In this document: one piece after another, positions 54,643 through 64,000 of the stretch
Numbering within the stretch: position 1 is the stretch's first letter
Layout: each line of letters opens with the position of its first letter
Origin: Cysteiniphilum sp. JM-1
GTDB taxonomy: Bacteria > Pseudomonadota > Gammaproteobacteria > Francisellales > Francisellaceae
Assembly: GCF_008711525.1 (NCBI RefSeq)
Contig: NZ_VXKS01000011.1
Span: forward strand, 1-64,000
DNA: 64,000 nucleotides
Direction: 5' to 3'
The notes under the pieces: model-generated
Told to the model about the DNA's origin: nothing
The model's database searches: none
Seen by the model: only the letters and a program-made list of their open reading frames with translations
Position numbers and translations under genes: made by a program

Positions 54643-56227
54643 TGTTTTTAAGACTGTTTAAGATAGATTCACGAGGTAGGCTCGATTGTACTGCAATGCG
54701 ATGGCAAATAATACAAATAATTAATAATGCAATCATGGCTTTAGGTAGATCAAAAACAGCTATTCCGCCACCATAATTGCCAAGGTAAGATACAGCGGTT
54801 AACAGCACTAAATAAAGCCAGAGCCAGTAAGATTGCTTAAAATTCCAATTGATCGTGATGCTTTTATCTTTTTTGAATATCCGGTAGAGCATTAAGACAA
54901 TAATGGCTATTGCAATCATAAAACTTGTTTTTGAGACGATATTCCAACCACTCCAGTAGACAATTAAGGTGCTGGCATAAAATGCCATAATATTCCAAAT
55001 CCGTGCAAAAGGAAGTCGAAATGGTCGGTGTGCTTCCGGGATACGTAGGCGCAAAGCGCTAGCACTAACAGGACCCATAATGTAGGTTAATGCAACAAGT
55101 GACGTCAGGAAAGTTGCCATGGTTGACCAGCCAGGTAGTGGTGCAAACATCAGCATGCCAACGATGAAATTAATAATAATGCAGTAAAGTGGATTGCCTT
55201 TTGGCGTCAGTTTGGCAAATATTTGTGGAATATAGTTGTTTTGACTCATAGCAAAGATAGAGCGTGTGGCACTGCCAAAATACATCAGTCCTGCAGCAAG
55301 TGGACCAACAATTGCGCCAATGTAAATCAAGACCATTAGCCATTTAATTTCAAGCATTTTAGCGATCATTGCAAAAGGTCCAAAAGACTCGTCAGCATGA
55401 CTGCCTGCAAGAGTAATATGTTGCCAGTTGTTATGTTCAACACTGCCAGAAACGGTATAGATATAAGCAGCTTGCAGCAGTAGAAAAATAATCAGGCACG
55501 CAATAATCGAACCGATAATAGCAATGGGGATGGCTTTTTTAGGGTTTTTAGTCTCACCTGCCATTTCTGCTGCAAGCTTGAATCCCGTGAAGGAAAAGGC
55601 AATGCCACCTAATGAGATGGCTGATAATACGCCTGAGCTACCATTGGGGGCAAAGCTTAGATTGGCGGATGTGACAGGAGTGCTTTGATGCAGATGATAA
55701 ACAATCACTAATATGATAATCGCAATAATGCTTGGAACAATAATTTTGATGATCGTCAGAAAATTATTTGCGCGAATAAGCCAGCGTAGCGAGTAGGTAT
55801 TAAGAATGCTGATCAAGAGTAATAAAATGGCAGCAAATCCAAAGCCACTAGCGCTTAAACCGCCACTAGAGGCATTGATAAGTGTTGGGAAAAAGACAGC
55901 AAGATACTGGATGATGGCTTGAACTTCCGTTGGGGCAAGCGTTAAATAAGATAACCAGATAATCCAGGCAAAGATAAAGCTAACCAAGGTGCCATGGGTA
56001 ATGTGTGGGATACGAGTGCTTGAGCCTGTGACGGGTATCATGGTGCAAATTTCAGCAAAGACAAAGGCAATAATCATGATCAATAATGCACCAATAATCC
56101 AAGATAGCATTGCGGCAGGTCCAGCATAACTTGCGGTTTGTGATGCAGCAAATAGCCAACCGGAGCCTAAAATAGCACTGATTGATGAAAATAGTAGCCC
56201 TGCGATACTTATGTTACGTGTTTTCAA
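54599..56227 (-). CDS. APC-family amino acid permease
   Basis: The protein is 542 aa with 12-14 membrane segments. The first helix has SAILGSGWLFAASQTASYAGPAA, an APC helix 1 signature with the unwound G-S-G loop. SLGGIAFSFTGFKLAAEMAGETKNPKKAIP is the conserved helix 6/loop block. It imports or exchanges an amino acid or amine; the substrate cannot be named. The gene overlaps queG by 44 bp and is divergent from uvrA. Confidence 0.88.
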   Translation of the reverse strand: MKTRNISIAGLLFSSISAILGSGWLFAASQTASYAGPAAMLSWIIGALLIMIIAFVFAEICTMIPVTGSSTRIPHITHGTLVSFIFAWIIWLSYLTLAPTEVQAIIQYLAVFFPTLINASSGGLSASGFGFAAILLLLISILNTYSLRWLIRANNFLTIIKIIVPSIIAIIILVIVYHLHQSTPVTSANLSFAPNGSSGVLSAISLGGIAFSFTGFKLAAEMAGETKNPKKAIPIAIIGSIIACLIIFLLLQAAYIYTVSGSVEHNNWQHITLAGSHADESFGPFAMIAKMLEIKWLMVLIYIGAIVGPLAAGLMYFGSATRSIFAMSQNNYIPQIFAKLTPKGNPLYCIIINFIVGMLMFAPLPGWSTMATFLTSLVALTYIMGPVSASALRLRIPEAHRPFRLPFARIWNIMAFYASTLIVYWSGWNIVSKTSFMIAIAIIVLMLYRIFKKDKSITINWNFKQSYWLWLYLVLLTAVSYLGNYGGGIAVFDLPKAMIALLIICIICHRIAVQSSLPRESILNSLKNIELEQRKLRTVEQH

Positions 56228-56391
56228 ATGAAGTCTCTGTTTATCATCGTGGGCAGGTACGGTAATTAAAATGAAAGCAAATTACAAGATCACTGCAAAA
56301 AATACCCACCATAAGCCAATGATAAATCCAGTAAAGCGTAGTGGCACTAATTGCTCGACCACCGCAAGACCTGATGCTGTAGCTTACATGA

Positions 56392-56420
56392 TTCAACCTG
56401 CTTAATGATTGTGTTACAAT
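56392..56420 (+). promoter_or_regulatory. uvrA promoter
   Basis: TTCAAC (56392-56397), 17 nt, TACAAT (56415-56420), 30 bp before the uvrA start. No CTG-N10-CAG LexA box overlaps it. Confidence 0.5.
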
Positions 56421-56449
56421 CTGGTCATTCTTTTTTGCGGTATAACAGC

Positions 56450-59269
56450 ATGGATAAAATTACAATTAAAGGTGCGAAAACGCATAATCTTAAGAATATT
56501 GATTTAGAGATCCCTCGCGATAAATTAACGGTTATTACAGGTTTAAGTGGTTCAGGTAAATCATCATTAGCATTTGATACACTTTACGCTGAAGGGCAGC
56601 GGCGCTATGTTGAGTCATTATCAAGTTACGCTAGGCAATTCCTATCGTTAATGGATAAACCCGAGGTTGAACATATTGAAGGCTTGTCCCCTGCGATTTC
56701 GATTGAGCAGAAAACCACATCGCATAATCCACGTTCAACAGTAGGGACAGTCACTGAAATCTATGATTACTTGCGTGTGTTATTTGCGCGTATTGGTGAG
56801 CCGATGTGTCCTGTGCATAAGGTTGAATTAAAGGCGCAAACGATTAGCCAGATGGTTGATCATACGTTAAGTTTTAATGATGAAACGAAGCTTATGATTG
56901 TCTCTCCCGTGATTGTTGATAAAAAGGGTGAGCACATCCAGTTGATGGAAAAGCTCTACGCTGAAGGGTATTTGCGTGCGCGCATTAATGGTGAATTATA
57001 TGAATTGAGTGATCCGCCTAAATTGGATCGTTATAAAAAGCATACGATTGAAGTAGTCGTTGATCGATTTAAATCACAAAAGAAAAACCAACAGCGTTTA
57101 GCAGAGTCCTTTGAAACAGCGTTAGACTTATCAGCCGGCATTGCTAAGCTTGTGTTTTTAGAGGGTGAACAAGACGATATTATTTTTTCATCCAAGCATG
57201 CCTGTCCGCACTGTAATTATTCGCTTAAGGAATTAGCCCCCAGAATTTTTTCATTCAATAGCCCAATTGGTGCTTGCCCAAGCTGTGATGGCTTAGGAAC
57301 TAAGGCTTACTTTGATGCGGATAAAATTATTGTTGATGATAACTTAAGTTTAAACCAGGGTGCGTTACATGGTTGGGATAAGCGTAATGGCTATTACTTT
57401 GCGCAATTAGAGGCGTTGGCTCGGCATTTTGATTTCTCACTGGATACACCCTTTAATAAACTCACCGATGCGCAAAAAGAGCTGGTGCTAAATGGCTCAG
57501 GTAAAACCGAGATTAATATTTATTTCAAAAGCTCAGGTGGCAGAGAATATCGAGCACAGAAGCCGTTTGAAGGCGTTTTGGCAAATTTCGAGCGTCGTTA
57601 CAAAGAAACTGACTCAAACATGATTCGTGAAGAATTAAGTAAACTGATGAGTAATTTACCATGCCCAAGTTGTAATGAAACGCGCTTAAATGAGGGTGCG
57701 CGCAATGTATTTATTGCCGGCAAAAATATCGCGCAATTAACAGCTCTGTCGATTAAAGATAGTGTTAAATGGCTAGATAATTTGAGTCTTACAGGTCAAA
57801 AGCACGTGATTGCTGAGCGCTTACTCAAAGAAATTCTTGCGCGTTTGGGTTTCTTAGTTAATGTTGGCTTGGATTATTTAAATCTATCACGACAAGCCGA
57901 TACGCTCTCAGGTGGTGAGGCTCAGCGTATACGCTTAGCCAGTCAAATTGGTGCAGGCTTGGTTGGAGTGATGTATATTCTCGATGAACCATCGATTGGG
58001 CTGCATCAACGTGATAATCAAAAGCTATTAGACACCTTGCATCATTTACGTGATTTAGGTAATACGGTGATTGTAGTCGAGCATGATGAAGACGCGATTA
58101 AACAAGCCGATCATATTATTGATATAGGACCTGGTGCTGGTATTCATGGTGGGCAAATCGTGGCTGAAGGGCGCTTAAGTGAGATTATTGATAATAAAAA
58201 CTCATTAACGGCTGACTATCTCTCCAAACGCAAACAAATTGCGATTAATGGCAAAAAATTAAAGCCACAAAAAGGGCAGTATGTTGAGATCTATGGTGCC
58301 AAGGGCAATAACCTGCAAAATGTTAATTTGAAAATTCCTTTGGGTTTATTAACTTGTGTCACCGGAGTATCTGGCTCAGGTAAGTCAACCTTGATTAATC
58401 GCACACTTTATCCCTTAGCGGCAAAATTGTTGAATAAAAACAACAGCATCACAGCGCGAGCCTATGATAAACACAAAGGTTTTGAGCTACTGGATAAGGT
58501 TATCGATATTGACCAAAGCCCAATTGGACGCACACCGCGTTCAAATCCTGCGACTTATACTGGTGTTTTTACACCCATTCGTGAGCTGTTTGCAGCAACT
58601 GCGGAGTCGCGTTCACGTGGCTATCAGGTGGGACGTTTTAGCTTTAATGTCAAAGGTGGGCGTTGTGAAGCATGCCAAGGTGATGGTGTGTTAAAGGTGG
58701 AAATGCACTTTTTACCGGATGTTTATGTGGCATGCGATGTTTGCCAAGGCAAGCGTTATAATCGTGAGACTTTAGAGATTCAATACAAAGGCAAAAATAT
58801 CAGCGAAGTGCTTGATATGAGTATTGAAGAAGCTTTAGAGTTTTTCTCGGCAGTGCCACAAATTAAGCGTCGCCTACAAACCTTAATGGATGTTGGTTTG
58901 TCGTATATTACTTTGGGGCAAAATGCGACCACCTTGTCAGGTGGTGAAGCGCAAAGGGTGAAATTAGCCAAAGAGTTATCAAAAACAGCAACCGGCAAAA
59001 CGTTATATATTCTCGACGAACCAACCACAGGGCTGCATTTTCATGATATTCAGCAATTACTTAATGTCATTATGCGTTTGCGTGAGCAAGGCAATACCAT
59101 CGTCATTATTGAACATAATTTAGATGTGATCAAAGTAGCAGATTGGATTATTGATTTGGGTCCTGAAGGGGGTGATGGCGGTGGTCAGATTATTGCCGAA
59201 GGTGCACCAGCAAGCATAGCTAAAAATGCGCAGTCGCACACCGGCAGATTTTTAAAGATGATGCTTTAA
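56450..59269 (+). CDS. uvrA: Excinuclease ABC subunit A
   Basis: The protein is 939 aa, close to the usual 940. There are two ABC ATPase modules: Walker [10 protein letters not shown] near residue 31 and GVSGSGKST near residue 640, with signatures LSGGEAQR in both halves. Zinc-binding modules [11 protein letters not shown]...CPSC and CEACQGDG...CDVCQGKRY are present. It is the damage-recognition subunit of nucleotide excision repair. The start [16 protein letters not shown] is preferred over a longer ORF from 56405. Confidence 0.97.
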   Translation: MDKITIKGAKTHNLKNIDLEIPRDKLTVITGLSGSGKSSLAFDTLYAEGQRRYVESLSSYARQFLSLMDKPEVEHIEGLSPAISIEQKTTSHNPRSTVGTVTEIYDYLRVLFARIGEPMCPVHKVELKAQTISQMVDHTLSFNDETKLMIVSPVIVDKKGEHIQLMEKLYAEGYLRARINGELYELSDPPKLDRYKKHTIEVVVDRFKSQKKNQQRLAESFETALDLSAGIAKLVFLEGEQDDIIFSSKHACPHCNYSLKELAPRIFSFNSPIGACPSCDGLGTKAYFDADKIIVDDNLSLNQGALHGWDKRNGYYFAQLEALARHFDFSLDTPFNKLTDAQKELVLNGSGKTEINIYFKSSGGREYRAQKPFEGVLANFERRYKETDSNMIREELSKLMSNLPCPSCNETRLNEGARNVFIAGKNIAQLTALSIKDSVKWLDNLSLTGQKHVIAERLLKEILARLGFLVNVGLDYLNLSRQADTLSGGEAQRIRLASQIGAGLVGVMYILDEPSIGLHQRDNQKLLDTLHHLRDLGNTVIVVEHDEDAIKQADHIIDIGPGAGIHGGQIVAEGRLSEIIDNKNSLTADYLSKRKQIAINGKKLKPQKGQYVEIYGAKGNNLQNVNLKIPLGLLTCVTGVSGSGKSTLINRTLYPLAAKLLNKNNSITARAYDKHKGFELLDKVIDIDQSPIGRTPRSNPATYTGVFTPIRELFAATAESRSRGYQVGRFSFNVKGGRCEACQGDGVLKVEMHFLPDVYVACDVCQGKRYNRETLEIQYKGKNISEVLDMSIEEALEFFSAVPQIKRRLQTLMDVGLSYITLGQNATTLSGGEAQRVKLAKELSKTATGKTLYILDEPTTGLHFHDIQQLLNVIMRLREQGNTIVIIEHNLDVIKVADWIIDLGPEGGDGGGQIIAEGAPASIAKNAQSHTGRFLKMML

Positions 59270-59287
59270 TATCCAAAGGGGGAGGAT

Positions 59288-59446
59288 ATGTTAAGACGTA
59301 TAATCATTTTATTGATGACATTAGCAGTTATTTTTTCAGTGTATATTCCGTGGTTTAAGGCAGGTAAACATAAGAAGGTAACGCATAAAACTGTGATGTC
59401 TAGCATCCATTCAGCCAGTGATTTAAAGCAGTATTTGCGAGGTTAA
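59288..59446 (+). CDS. Small membrane-anchored protein (52 aa)
   Basis: GGAGGA lies just before the ATG, 18 bp after uvrA. One N-terminal membrane helix (IIILLMTLAVIFSVYIPWF) follows two Arg, then a basic stretch (KAGKHKKVTHK) and a short polar tail. No family is recognised. Its ribosome-binding site and location suggest co-expression with uvrA. Confidence 0.5.
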   Translation: MLRRIIILLMTLAVIFSVYIPWFKAGKHKKVTHKTVMSSIHSASDLKQYLRG

Positions 59447-59525
59447 TGTGAAATATATAGATCTCTGATAGCAATTTATCAAATGAATGTTATACTATGT
59501 ATAACTTAAGTAACTGGAGTCCATC

Positions 59526-59780
59526 ATGCATACAAACGCAAAAATTCTCAAATGGGGAAATAGTCTTGGGATTAGATTATCAGGTGCACTTAGAGATTTA
59601 ACGGACTTTAAGGCTGGAACGATTGTTGATGTTGAAATAAAGGCAGATGGTTTATTCATACGCAAAGCTAAACAAAAAACAATTTTGCCATTCTCCGAGT
59701 CATCATTACTTGATGGCTTAGATGAGAGCAGTCACAAAGATTTAATAGTTAAGCCTCAAGGCAATGAATGGCATGACTAA
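59526..59780 (+). CDS. Antitoxin of the MazE/AbrB type
   Basis: The protein is 84 aa. ILKWGNSLGIRLSGAL is the swapped-hairpin AbrB/MazE DNA-binding motif. The C-terminal half is acidic and flexible, the usual toxin-neutralising tail. The gene ends 8 bp inside the toxin gene. TAACTGGAG lies upstream of the ATG. It should autoregulate the operon. Confidence 0.9.
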   Translation: MHTNAKILKWGNSLGIRLSGALRDLTDFKAGTIVDVEIKADGLFIRKAKQKTILPFSESSLLDGLDESSHKDLIVKPQGNEWHD

Positions 59781-60144
59781 GCAGTATATTCCAGAGCGAA
59801 ACGATATTGTCTGGCTTGACTTTGAGCCAACAAAAGGCAAGGAAATTGGCAAGTATCGCCCTGCTTTTGTCTTATCATCCAAAGAATATAATTCAAAAAC
59901 ATCGACACTTATTTGTTGCCCAGTGAGTACATCTATTCGTGGCGGAGCTACTGAAGTCTCCATTAATAATATTGATAACCCATCTGTTGTAGCATCATCA
60001 ATTGTGCAAACATTATCGTGGAAAGAGCGCAAATGCCGATTCATTGCTAAGGCAGAAAAAGGTGTGTTTAAAGACGTGATTCTTAGATTATTGCCTTTAA
60101 TTGGTGTCGAAGAAATAATAGATGACCTTTTGAACAGCAGGTGA
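59773..60144 (+). CDS. Toxin of the MazF/PemK type (mRNA interferase)
   Basis: The protein is 123 aa. QYIPERNDIVWLDFEPTKG, KYRPAFVLS and NSKTSTLICCPVSTS are the conserved MazF blocks, with the catalytic Arg (YRP) and Thr/Ser present. The C-terminus is full length, so the toxin looks intact. ATG 59773 is preferred; 59764 adds three residues. It sits between uvrA and the convergent M48 protease gene. Confidence 0.92.
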   Translation: MTKQYIPERNDIVWLDFEPTKGKEIGKYRPAFVLSSKEYNSKTSTLICCPVSTSIRGGATEVSINNIDNPSVVASSIVQTLSWKERKCRFIAKAEKGVFKDVILRLLPLIGVEEIIDDLLNSR

Positions 60145-60155
60145 GCCAATCAAAG

Positions 60156-61214
60156 CTAGCGCAGATTGGCACCAATAGAAGCTAAGCGCTTTTTCAAACT
60201 TGGGTGGGTGGAAAACATATCATCCATGCCGCCAGCGGCAAACTTACTACTAGCTGGATCATAAAGGTAAGAGGCGCGGCGCATACGTTCATTGCTATTG
60301 TGCGCATAGCTTTGCGCAGTTTGCGGCTCGTTATGATTTTGACTGATTTTAATCAGTGCATTCGCCATCGGCTTGTTATCACGCATCAGCTCAACGGCAC
60401 CAGCGTCTGCCATATACTCACGTGTGCGACTTAAGAATAGCACCATCATACTGGTAATAATGGGTAGTATGAAACGCAGCAGCATAATCACCATAAAGAT
60501 AATCGCCATCGCATTGCCACCATTATTGTTATCGCGACGATTACGATTGCCACCAAAAAGTGTCGAGTAAAATAAAAACTCAATCATAAACATCAGCATA
60601 TTCGATAACACGACGGTAAATAGATTAAGCTTAATATCCTGGTTACGAATATGGGTTAACTCGTGCGCCATTACTGCTTGCAACTCATCGCGATTTAATC
60701 GATTGGCAAGTGCGCGTGTTACCGCAACCATCGATGATTTTTCAGAAAATCCGGAAGCAAAGGCATTCATATAATCGGCTTCGATTAAGTACACCTTTGG
60801 CATATAGGGCATATTGGCAGCAATCTTCATCTCTTCGGTGACATTATAAATACGCTGACAAAGTGGATCCGGGTCATTTGCGCTAATCTCGCGATACTGG
60901 GTTCCGGCAAGCATGATCTTGTCATAATAGCTAAAGGTTGCCATCAGCCAAATAAATGCGATAACAGTGGATATGATCGTCGCCCATGGCGTGAGTTTCA
61001 AGGTCGCCACAAGATAAGCGATATCAGCAAAACTTAAGCGATATCCCGCATAAGTCATCATGCCGCCGTATTGACCATAGCGCCAGACAAGATCGATCAG
61101 AAAGCCAAGCGCAAAAAAGATAATTAAAAATAAAGCGATAACGATGTACGATTTGCGCGTGTTTTTCTTAACGACTTCACGCCAATCAACACCATTGATA
61201 TCAATTGCTGCCAT
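60156..61214 (-). CDS. M48-family (HtpX-like) membrane zinc metalloprotease
   Basis: The protein is 352 aa. Two N-terminal membrane segments (about 22-45 and 75-95), the zinc motif HELTHIRNQD (HExxH) near residue 187, two further membrane segments and the Glu ligand in SRTREYMADAGAVELM. It degrades misfolded membrane proteins in related systems. It starts 3 nt after lemA, a pairing of M48 peptidase with LemA that recurs in many bacteria. Confidence 0.93.
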   Translation of the reverse strand: MAAIDINGVDWREVVKKNTRKSYIVIALFLIIFFALGFLIDLVWRYGQYGGMMTYAGYRLSFADIAYLVATLKLTPWATIISTVIAFIWLMATFSYYDKIMLAGTQYREISANDPDPLCQRIYNVTEEMKIAANMPYMPKVYLIEADYMNAFASGFSEKSSMVAVTRALANRLNRDELQAVMAHELTHIRNQDIKLNLFTVVLSNMLMFMIEFLFYSTLFGGNRNRRDNNNGGNAMAIIFMVIMLLRFILPIITSMMVLFLSRTREYMADAGAVELMRDNKPMANALIKISQNHNEPQTAQSYAHNSNERMRRASYLYDPASSKFAAGGMDDMFSTHPSLKKRLASIGANLR

Positions 61215-61217
61215 GGC

Positions 61218-61796
61218 TTATAACTCAACGCGACTATCTTCAAGCACTTGACGTTTCTCATCACTGACTTGCCAGTAGATAAAATCTTCATCAAGCTTGC
61301 TTTTAAACATATTCACAACAATACCCGCAATCATTGACTTCTTATGGGCATTGTACTTTTCAATACTGTCGTTAAAAGATTGCTTTGAAAACGCCAGTTT
61401 ATTTTCGGTAGAGGTAATTTCTTCCTGCAATTGCATGACGTTTTGATTGGCCTTTAAGTCAGGATAATTTTCAAACTGAACATTCAAGCCACCGGCGATT
61501 TTTGAGATTTCATTCTCAGCTGCCATGCGTGTTTCAGTGTCACCCTTTTCTTTGGCGTGTATTGCCTGATTTCTTAAGGCGGTGACATCTTTTAATGTCG
61601 TTTGCTCATAATCCATATACTTTTTGACGACACTAATGAGTGAGTCAAAGACTTTAGCACGACGATCCAATTGGACGTCAATTTGGCGCTCAGAGTTTTT
61701 AACGGCTTCAATTTCAGCGATGAGGCTATTATATGTCATCAAGACATAGCCAAAAATCAAAGCAAGAATTACAACGATAATAATGAGGGCAACCAT
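61218..61796 (-). CDS. lemA: LemA family protein
   Basis: The protein is 192 aa. A single N-terminal membrane anchor (about 3-20, LIIIVVILALIFGYVL) is followed by the LemA coiled-coil domain: YNSLIAEIEAVKNSERQIDV, QLDRRAKVFDSLISVVKKYM, ENYPDLKANQNVMQLQEE. Function is unknown. It is the first gene of a two-gene operon with the M48 protease, which implies an envelope-related role. Confidence 0.93.
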   Translation of the reverse strand: MVALIIIVVILALIFGYVLMTYNSLIAEIEAVKNSERQIDVQLDRRAKVFDSLISVVKKYMDYEQTTLKDVTALRNQAIHAKEKGDTETRMAAENEISKIAGGLNVQFENYPDLKANQNVMQLQEEITSTENKLAFSKQSFNDSIEKYNAHKKSMIAGIVVNMFKSKLDEDFIYWQVSDEKRQVLEDSRVEL

Positions 61797-61933
61797 GGTT
61801 TTAGCTCCTAAATTTTATTGATTACTAAATTATCAAACGGTATTAATTTGCCACGTATGTTGCTGGCATTCAAGCGTATTGTGTTTCATAATGACAGCAT
61901 TTTTAAGCTTAAGTGTAATATAGATTGGGAAAA

Positions 61934-62617
61934 ATGCTTGATTTAGTGGTTGTTGAGCCAAGACAAAAAGCGACACATGCGGTGATATGGTTGCATGGTT
62001 TGGGTGCCGATGGACATGATTTTGAGGCGATTGTGCCAGAGTTGAATTTGCCAGTTGATGCAAATGTGCGTTTTATTTTCCCGCATGCGCCTGTGCAGGC
62101 AGTGACGATTAACATGGGCATGGAAATGCGTGCTTGGTATGACATAAAACGTATTGATGATATAAAACGTGACGTGGACTGTAAAGGAATTGAAGATTCG
62201 TTAAATGCGCTAGATGAGATCATTAAATCACAGCTTAGTGACGGTATTGCTACTGAGAATATGATTATTGCAGGTTTTTCTCAAGGCGGAGCGATTGCTG
62301 CCTTAGCAGGACTTACGATGCCTTACTCATTTGCCGGCATTGTGCTGTTATCAACTTATTTGCCAGATTGGGATTATTTTAAAACAAAGCTTAATAATGC
62401 TAATCAGCAAACACCGTTTTTTATAGGGCATGGCAGTCATGACCCAGTGGTACCATTTGCTGCTGGTCAAATGCTTAAAGCTAAGCTTGAGGAATTAGGT
62501 ATAAAACACAAATTTCATGACTACCCAATGGAGCATAGCGTGTGTATGCCAGAGATTCATGATATTAGTCACTTTATCCAATCATGTTATGGGCTGATCA
62601 ATGACACAGCCAGATAA
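61934..62617 (+). CDS. Alpha/beta-hydrolase, phospholipase/carboxylesterase family
   Basis: The protein is 227 aa. AVIWLHGLGADGHDFEAIVPEL contains the oxyanion HGLG. GFSQGGAIAAL holds the nucleophile Ser. GHGSHDPVVPF holds the Asp and PMEHSVCMPEI the His. It resembles acyl-protein thioesterase-like carboxylesterases. The ATG is preferred to a TTG nine bases upstream. Its 3' end overlaps hemC by 17 nt, so the two are co-translated. Confidence 0.92.
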   Translation: MLDLVVVEPRQKATHAVIWLHGLGADGHDFEAIVPELNLPVDANVRFIFPHAPVQAVTINMGMEMRAWYDIKRIDDIKRDVDCKGIEDSLNALDEIIKSQLSDGIATENMIIAGFSQGGAIAALAGLTMPYSFAGIVLLSTYLPDWDYFKTKLNNANQQTPFFIGHGSHDPVVPFAAGQMLKAKLEELGIKHKFHDYPMEHSVCMPEIHDISHFIQSCYGLINDTAR

Positions 62618-63524
62618 ATTAGATAAATTGATTATTGCTTCGCGTGATAGCCAGCTAGCATTATGGCAGAGCCGTTACGTCAAGGAATTGTTAGAGCAAA
62701 CACATCCTGGATTGATTTGTGAGATTATCACGATGAAAACACAAGGCGATAAGATTCTTGATCGCCCATTGAATCAAATCGGTGGTAAAGCACTTTTCAT
62801 GAAAGAGCTTGAAGTAGCAATCACGAAAGGGCGTGCTGATATCGCTGTTCATTCACTGAAAGATGTTCCGTATGAGTTGCCTGAAGGCTTTGCATTGGGT
62901 GCTTTTTGTCAACGTGAGAATCCACAAGATGCTTTTGTGTCTAATGCTTTCTCCAGTATTGATGATTTACCGCAAGGCGCGATTGTTGGCACATCAAGCT
63001 TAAGACGCAAAGCTCAGCTATTAGCTTATCGACCAGATTTAGATATTCTTGATTTGCGTGGTAATGTGCAAACACGACTCAAAAAGCTTGATGATGGGCA
63101 ATATGATGCGATTATTTTGGCAGCAGCTGGATTGATTCGCTTAGAGCTAACTGCGCACATCAAAAGCCTGATTGATATTAATATTTCCTTGCCAGCGGTT
63201 GGGCAAGGCATTGTTGTTGTTGAGTATTTAGCGCAAAATACCAAAATCAAAACATTACTCAATGCTATTGATAACAAAGACGCTAGAGTATGCGCACTGG
63301 CAGAACGCAGCTTTAATGAAGAGTTACAAGGTGGCTGTCATGTGCCGATTGCCGCATTTTGTGAAAAAGATGCTAACAGTTTGCAGTTAACAGCGATGGT
63401 TGCTAGCAATGACGGTGCACAGATAATGCGCGAGACTTTAAATGGCGATGATGCGATTGATCTTGGTAAGGCATTAGCGCAAAAGATGGTTGAAAAAGGT
63501 GCTAAGACGATATTGCAACAATAG
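62601..63524 (+). CDS. hemC: Hydroxymethylbilane synthase (porphobilinogen deaminase)
   Basis: The protein is 307 aa. Motifs include IIASRDSQLALWQS, KTQGDKILDRPLNQIGGKALF, AVHSLKDVPYE and GTSSLRRKAQL. The dipyrromethane cofactor Cys lies in GGCHVPIA. It polymerises four porphobilinogens in haem synthesis. The start lies inside the esterase gene. hemD is not next; the MITE-related fragment follows. Confidence 0.97.
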   Translation: MTQPDKLDKLIIASRDSQLALWQSRYVKELLEQTHPGLICEIITMKTQGDKILDRPLNQIGGKALFMKELEVAITKGRADIAVHSLKDVPYELPEGFALGAFCQRENPQDAFVSNAFSSIDDLPQGAIVGTSSLRRKAQLLAYRPDLDILDLRGNVQTRLKKLDDGQYDAIILAAAGLIRLELTAHIKSLIDINISLPAVGQGIVVVEYLAQNTKIKTLLNAIDNKDARVCALAERSFNEELQGGCHVPIAAFCEKDANSLQLTAMVASNDGAQIMRETLNGDDAIDLGKALAQKMVEKGAKTILQQ

Positions 63525-63620
63525 AGTATTGTCGTTTATTTAATGGATTAAGCTTCAACATTTGCCGAGCAATACTCCATGCTCTGAATGAAGTCAAATG
63601 GCGACGTAGAGACAACATAT

Positions 63621-63645
63621 GGCTTCGACTGACGCTCAGGCAACG
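63621..63645 (+). repeat. Relic fragment of the MITE-like repeat
   Basis: ggcttcgactgacgctcagg followed by caacg matches the right arm of copies 1 and 2 (ggcttcgacttacgctcag-ccaacg) with one substitution and one base difference. The left half is not recognisable. Confidence 0.5.
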
Positions 63646-63666
63646 TTTATATAATGGTATAGTAAT

Positions 63667-64000
63667 TTAGAGAAAAATTGACTTCTCAATAAAGCGTAGC
63701 AATCCAAAAAAGCTTTCTTGAAAAGGTCGTCTTTTATAGTTGCTATAGGGTCTCATAACTAGAACAGGAAAGCTACCAGCCAAAATGCAGGCAAGGCACC
63801 CAGTAAGTAGTCGATCATCAACAAGGGCAAGTTCATGTGCGTTGCATGGTGCTAGTTCTTGAATTTTTAATAAGCCATCGGGATAAGGCTTTTTAGCAAC
63901 GCCATCAATAAAGCGGATATTAGGGAAGTGTGTAGCAAAATACTGGGCGCGCTCTGCGGTCGGCATATTTGAAAGAATAAAAATATTATGCTCACTATAT
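63667..64000 (-). CDS. YqeG-like HAD-IIIA phosphatase, C-terminal part (gene runs off the window)
   Basis: The visible reading frame is open to the last base. Past the first in-window ATG at 63966 the translation continues upstream as YSEHNIFILSNMPTAERAQY, so that ATG is internal. VAKKPYPDGLLKI carries the conserved KP-x-P, and LALVDDRLLTGCLACILAG carries the HAD motif IV Asp pair. FFGLLRFIEKSIFL is the YqeG-type tail. The N-terminal part with the motif I nucleophile is outside the window. Confidence 0.85.
   Translation of the reverse strand, partial: YSEHNIFILSNMPTAERAQYFATHFPNIRFIDGVAKKPYPDGLLKIQELAPCNAHELALVDDRLLTGCLACILAGSFPVLVMRPYSNYKRRPFQESFFGLLRFIEKSIFL

Noticed and set aside
59742-60149. 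135-residue minus-strand ORF
   Set aside because: It is antisense to the MazF-type toxin gene, whose plus-strand protein has clear family motifs.

Overview
The window is about 64 kb of AT-rich, gene-dense chromosomal DNA. It looks like a gammaproteobacterium related to Francisella and its aquatic relatives. That placement is inferred from the prfB-lysS pair, a RipA-like membrane protein, a chromosomal class A beta-lactamase, the LemA/M48 pair and the thiamine operon layout; I ran no database search. Almost everything is housekeeping or nutrient metabolism. No phage, plasmid, CRISPR array or complete insertion sequence is visible.

Layout. 1-504 is the end of an rRNA operon with a very unusual 5S rRNA gene, about 373 nt instead of about 115, followed by a terminator. 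609-3013 carries glpK and a DyP peroxidase. 3000-6730 (minus) is a four-gene operon: RipA-like protein, aminotransferase, RimK-type ATP-grasp ligase, GNAT acetyltransferase. 6997-8883 carries ssb, a VanX-type dipeptidase and a SnoaL-LuxR regulator. 8884-13949 (minus) holds a methyltransferase and three MFS transporters. 14135-16913 is prfB, with its programmed +1 frameshift, and lysS. 17112-20760 contains a HAD phosphatase, a beta-lactamase coupled to a ParB-like gene, an alcohol dehydrogenase remnant, rluC and DUF29. 20906-22962 is sucCD, and pilD is divergent from it.

24274-30925 is a TPP-riboswitch-controlled thiamine operon, thiC-thiO-thiS-thiG-(RudS-like desulfidase)-thiDE. thiN, which makes TPP from thiamine, sits at 51255. 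30971-37574 carries a PheC-like periplasmic protein, a methyltransferase, upp, rmuC, a GDPD-CinA-like fusion, purE and a LysM lipoprotein, followed by a lone ilvC on the minus strand.

39048-49431 is the most accessory part. A long leader with its own promoter and a 12-codon upstream ORF precedes an anion-type ABC transporter (duplicated permease plus ATPase, separated by a MITE-like repeat, with no substrate-binding protein) and a tiny exported Cys-rich peptide. Next come a diguanylate cyclase, small membrane proteins and two large secreted proteins: a double beta-helix protein of a family I associate mostly with actinobacteria and fungi, and a possible thaumatin/GH64-like protein. The rest is conserved: rsmJ, xerC, thiN, csp, tRNA-Pro, rpiA, queG, an APC permease, uvrA, mazEF, an M48 protease with lemA, an esterase, hemC and a partial YqeG-like phosphatase.

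The strongest leads are the 5S rRNA with two structured insertions, the dispersed MITE-like repeat (two full copies and one relic), the leader/ABC transporter/Cys-rich peptide locus, the desulfidase inside the thiamine operon, the GDPD-CinA fusion and the secreted protein pair.
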